Below, piece after piece: positions 63,336 to 64,000 of a DNA stretch of 64,000 bases. Both the position numbers and the translations under genes were made by a program. The notes under the pieces were generated by a model. That model had not been told where the DNA came from and made no database searches. It saw only the letters and a program-made list of their open reading frames with translations. The stretch's first letter is position 1. Every line of letters begins with the position of its first letter. This DNA comes from Seohaeicola saemankumensis (GTDB lineage Bacteria; Pseudomonadota; Alphaproteobacteria; Rhodobacterales; Rhodobacteraceae): contig NZ_JAINWI010000009.1 of NCBI RefSeq assembly GCF_021021435.1, positions 245,952-309,951 on the forward strand. The letters are read 5' to 3'.

Positions 63336-63345
63336 GGTCCTGACC
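63336..63345. repeat. Right terminal inverted repeat of the IS5-type element
   Basis: GGTCCTGACC at 63336-63345 is followed by CTAG (63346-63349), mirroring the left end. The adjacent base pairs differ, so the core repeat is nine perfect bases. Confidence 0.8.
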
Positions 63346-63900
63346 CTAGAAGGCGTCCGCACCAAGGCCAGCAAGAAGAACCCCGAAGGCATCGAGCGTC
63401 ACGGCCTTTGGAAGTGCCGCGAGTGCCGCAAGCAGTTCACGGTTCGCAAAGGCACGATCTTTGAAGAAGGCCACCTGCCCATGCACCTGTGGCTGCAAGC
63501 CATTCACCTGCTGGTATCCAGCAAGAAGGGCATCAGCAGCCACCAGCTTCACCGCGTTCTGGGCATCACCTATAAGTCTGCATGGTTCCTGACCCACCGC
63601 ATCCGCGAGTGCATGCGCGATGGCGCGCTTGCTGGCTTTGGCGGTAACGGTGGTATCGTAGAGGTTGACGAGACTTTCATCGACAAAGAACCCGGCGTGA
63701 AGAAATCCAAGAACGCGCGTGGCGGCTCTCACAAGATGAAGATGCTCACGCTGTTGGACCGCGACAGCAAGCGCGCCAAGTCCATCGTCGTTGATGATCT
63801 GACCAAGGCAACGCTGATCCCGATCCTGCAAGAGAATATCGCGGGTGAGGCGTATGTCATGACCGACGAAGCCCGCCAGTATCAGAACATCGGCGCTAGC
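63346..63900 (+). pseudogene. IS1595-family (ISXO2-like) transposase remnant
   Basis: The open frame from 63346 contains the C-terminal half of an N-terminal zinc ribbon (WKCRECRKQFTVRKGTIFEE), the ISXO2 segment HLWLQAIHLLVSSKKGISSHQLHRVLGITYKSAWFLTHRIRECM, and the DDE segments VEVDETFID and VMTDEARQYQNIG. Both ends are missing: the first zinc cysteines are lost at the IS5-type insertion boundary and similarity stops near 63895 at a second CTAG. The last catalytic acidic residue is absent, so this is not a functional transposase. Codon use is ordinary for the window. Confidence 0.8.
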
Positions 63901-63901
63901 A

Positions 63902-64000
63902 ATGTTTGTGGCAACACGCGAAGCGATTGAAACACCAGACGGCGACCTGGATTATCCAACATCCCACGATGCGATCAGCGAATGTGTCGATGACGAAGGC
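63902..64000 (+). CDS. Open frame running off the right edge, unassigned
   Basis: ATG 63902 opens a frame of 33 codons that reaches the window end without a stop: MFVATREAIETPDGDLDYPT begins it. No ribosome site is visible and the ATG lies 2 bases after the CTAG that ends the IS1595 remnant. It may be the start of a real gene, or the internal part of one whose true start was lost. I do not recognise a family. Confidence 0.3.
   Translation, partial: MFVATREAIETPDGDLDYPTSHDAISECVDDEG

Larger units (their letters stand above)
62484..63345 (-). mobile_element. IS5-family insertion sequence (IS427-like group)
   Basis: The element is about 862 bases and lies between two CTAG tetramers (62480-62483 and 63346-63349). 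Its ends are imperfect inverted repeats starting GGTCAGGAC. It carries one transposase on the minus strand split into two frames. Length, terminal sequence, split orfA/orfB layout and the CTAG or TA target fit the IS427 group of IS5. Exact ends could shift by 1-2 bases depending on whether TA or CTAG is duplicated. It is inserted beside or in an older IS1595-type remnant. Confidence 0.85.

Noticed and set aside
1..64000. CRISPR arrays, tRNA or rRNA genes, and phage structural genes
   Set aside because: No regularly spaced identical repeats, no cloverleaf or rRNA signature and no phage protein motifs were seen on either strand.

Overview
The window reads as a chromosomal segment of an alphaproteobacterium, most likely the Roseobacter/Rhodobacteraceae group. 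The evidence is high GC, dense short-spaced operons, many ABC-type uptake systems, and a copper-type denitrification island of the kind seen in Rhodobacter and Paracoccus. This placement is inferred from gene content; no rRNA or other phylogenetic marker is present. I see no tRNA, rRNA or CRISPR.

Layout. (1) 1-20 kb, uptake and catabolism: the tail of an amidohydrolase, a polyamine-type (PotABCD-like) ABC importer, a DUF2383 protein, a class II aldolase, a dipeptide-type ABC importer with fused ATPases, a GhrA-like dehydrogenase, an acetylpolyamine-amidohydrolase/HDAC-like deacetylase, a LysR regulator, and a class III aminotransferase-fold enzyme coupled to a small-molecule kinase. A minus-strand group follows: cupin, M20 peptidase, formamidase and SDR. 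(2) 20-27 kb: a DUF4389 protein, an aldo/keto reductase, then a compact glucosylglycerate set (HAD phosphatase, GT81-type synthase, convergent GH13 phosphorylase) and an Ldh2-type dehydrogenase. (3) 26.9-39.2 kb, denitrification: pseudoazurin-nirK-nirV on the minus strand, a divergent Crp/Fnr regulator, then norCBQD, two tiny membrane proteins, nnrS and nnrU on the plus strand, with hemN converging on them. A perfect FNR/NNR box and two degenerate ones sit in the expected promoters. No nar, nap or nos gene is in the window. (4) 39.3-47.6 kb: a minus-strand importer plus hydrolase operon suited to a nitrogen heterocycle, a TetR regulator, and a divergent gamma-glutamyltranspeptidase-like gene. 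(5) 47.7-59.0 kb: an exported pentapeptide-repeat protein and a complete type I secretion locus (HlyD, ABC, TolC-like) with a SapC-family protein and a 1676-residue repeat-containing secreted protein. (6) 59.3-62.5 kb: a two-component system with exported partners, including a PepSY-like protein. (7) 62.5-64 kb: an IS5-family element inserted in a remnant of an IS1595-type transposase.

How the parts work together. The pseudoazurin, NirK and NorCB set converts nitrite to N2O, with NirV, NorQ/NorD, NnrS and NnrU as accessory factors and a Crp/Fnr regulator at the centre. HemN supplies heme without oxygen. The glucosylglycerate genes can make an osmolyte and recycle it by phosphorolysis. The T1SS locus probably exports the giant protein to the cell surface. 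The least described material is the middle and C-terminal part of that giant protein, the SapC gene coupled to it, the small proteins of the nor-nnr operon, and the exported small-protein/two-component set beside the secretion locus.
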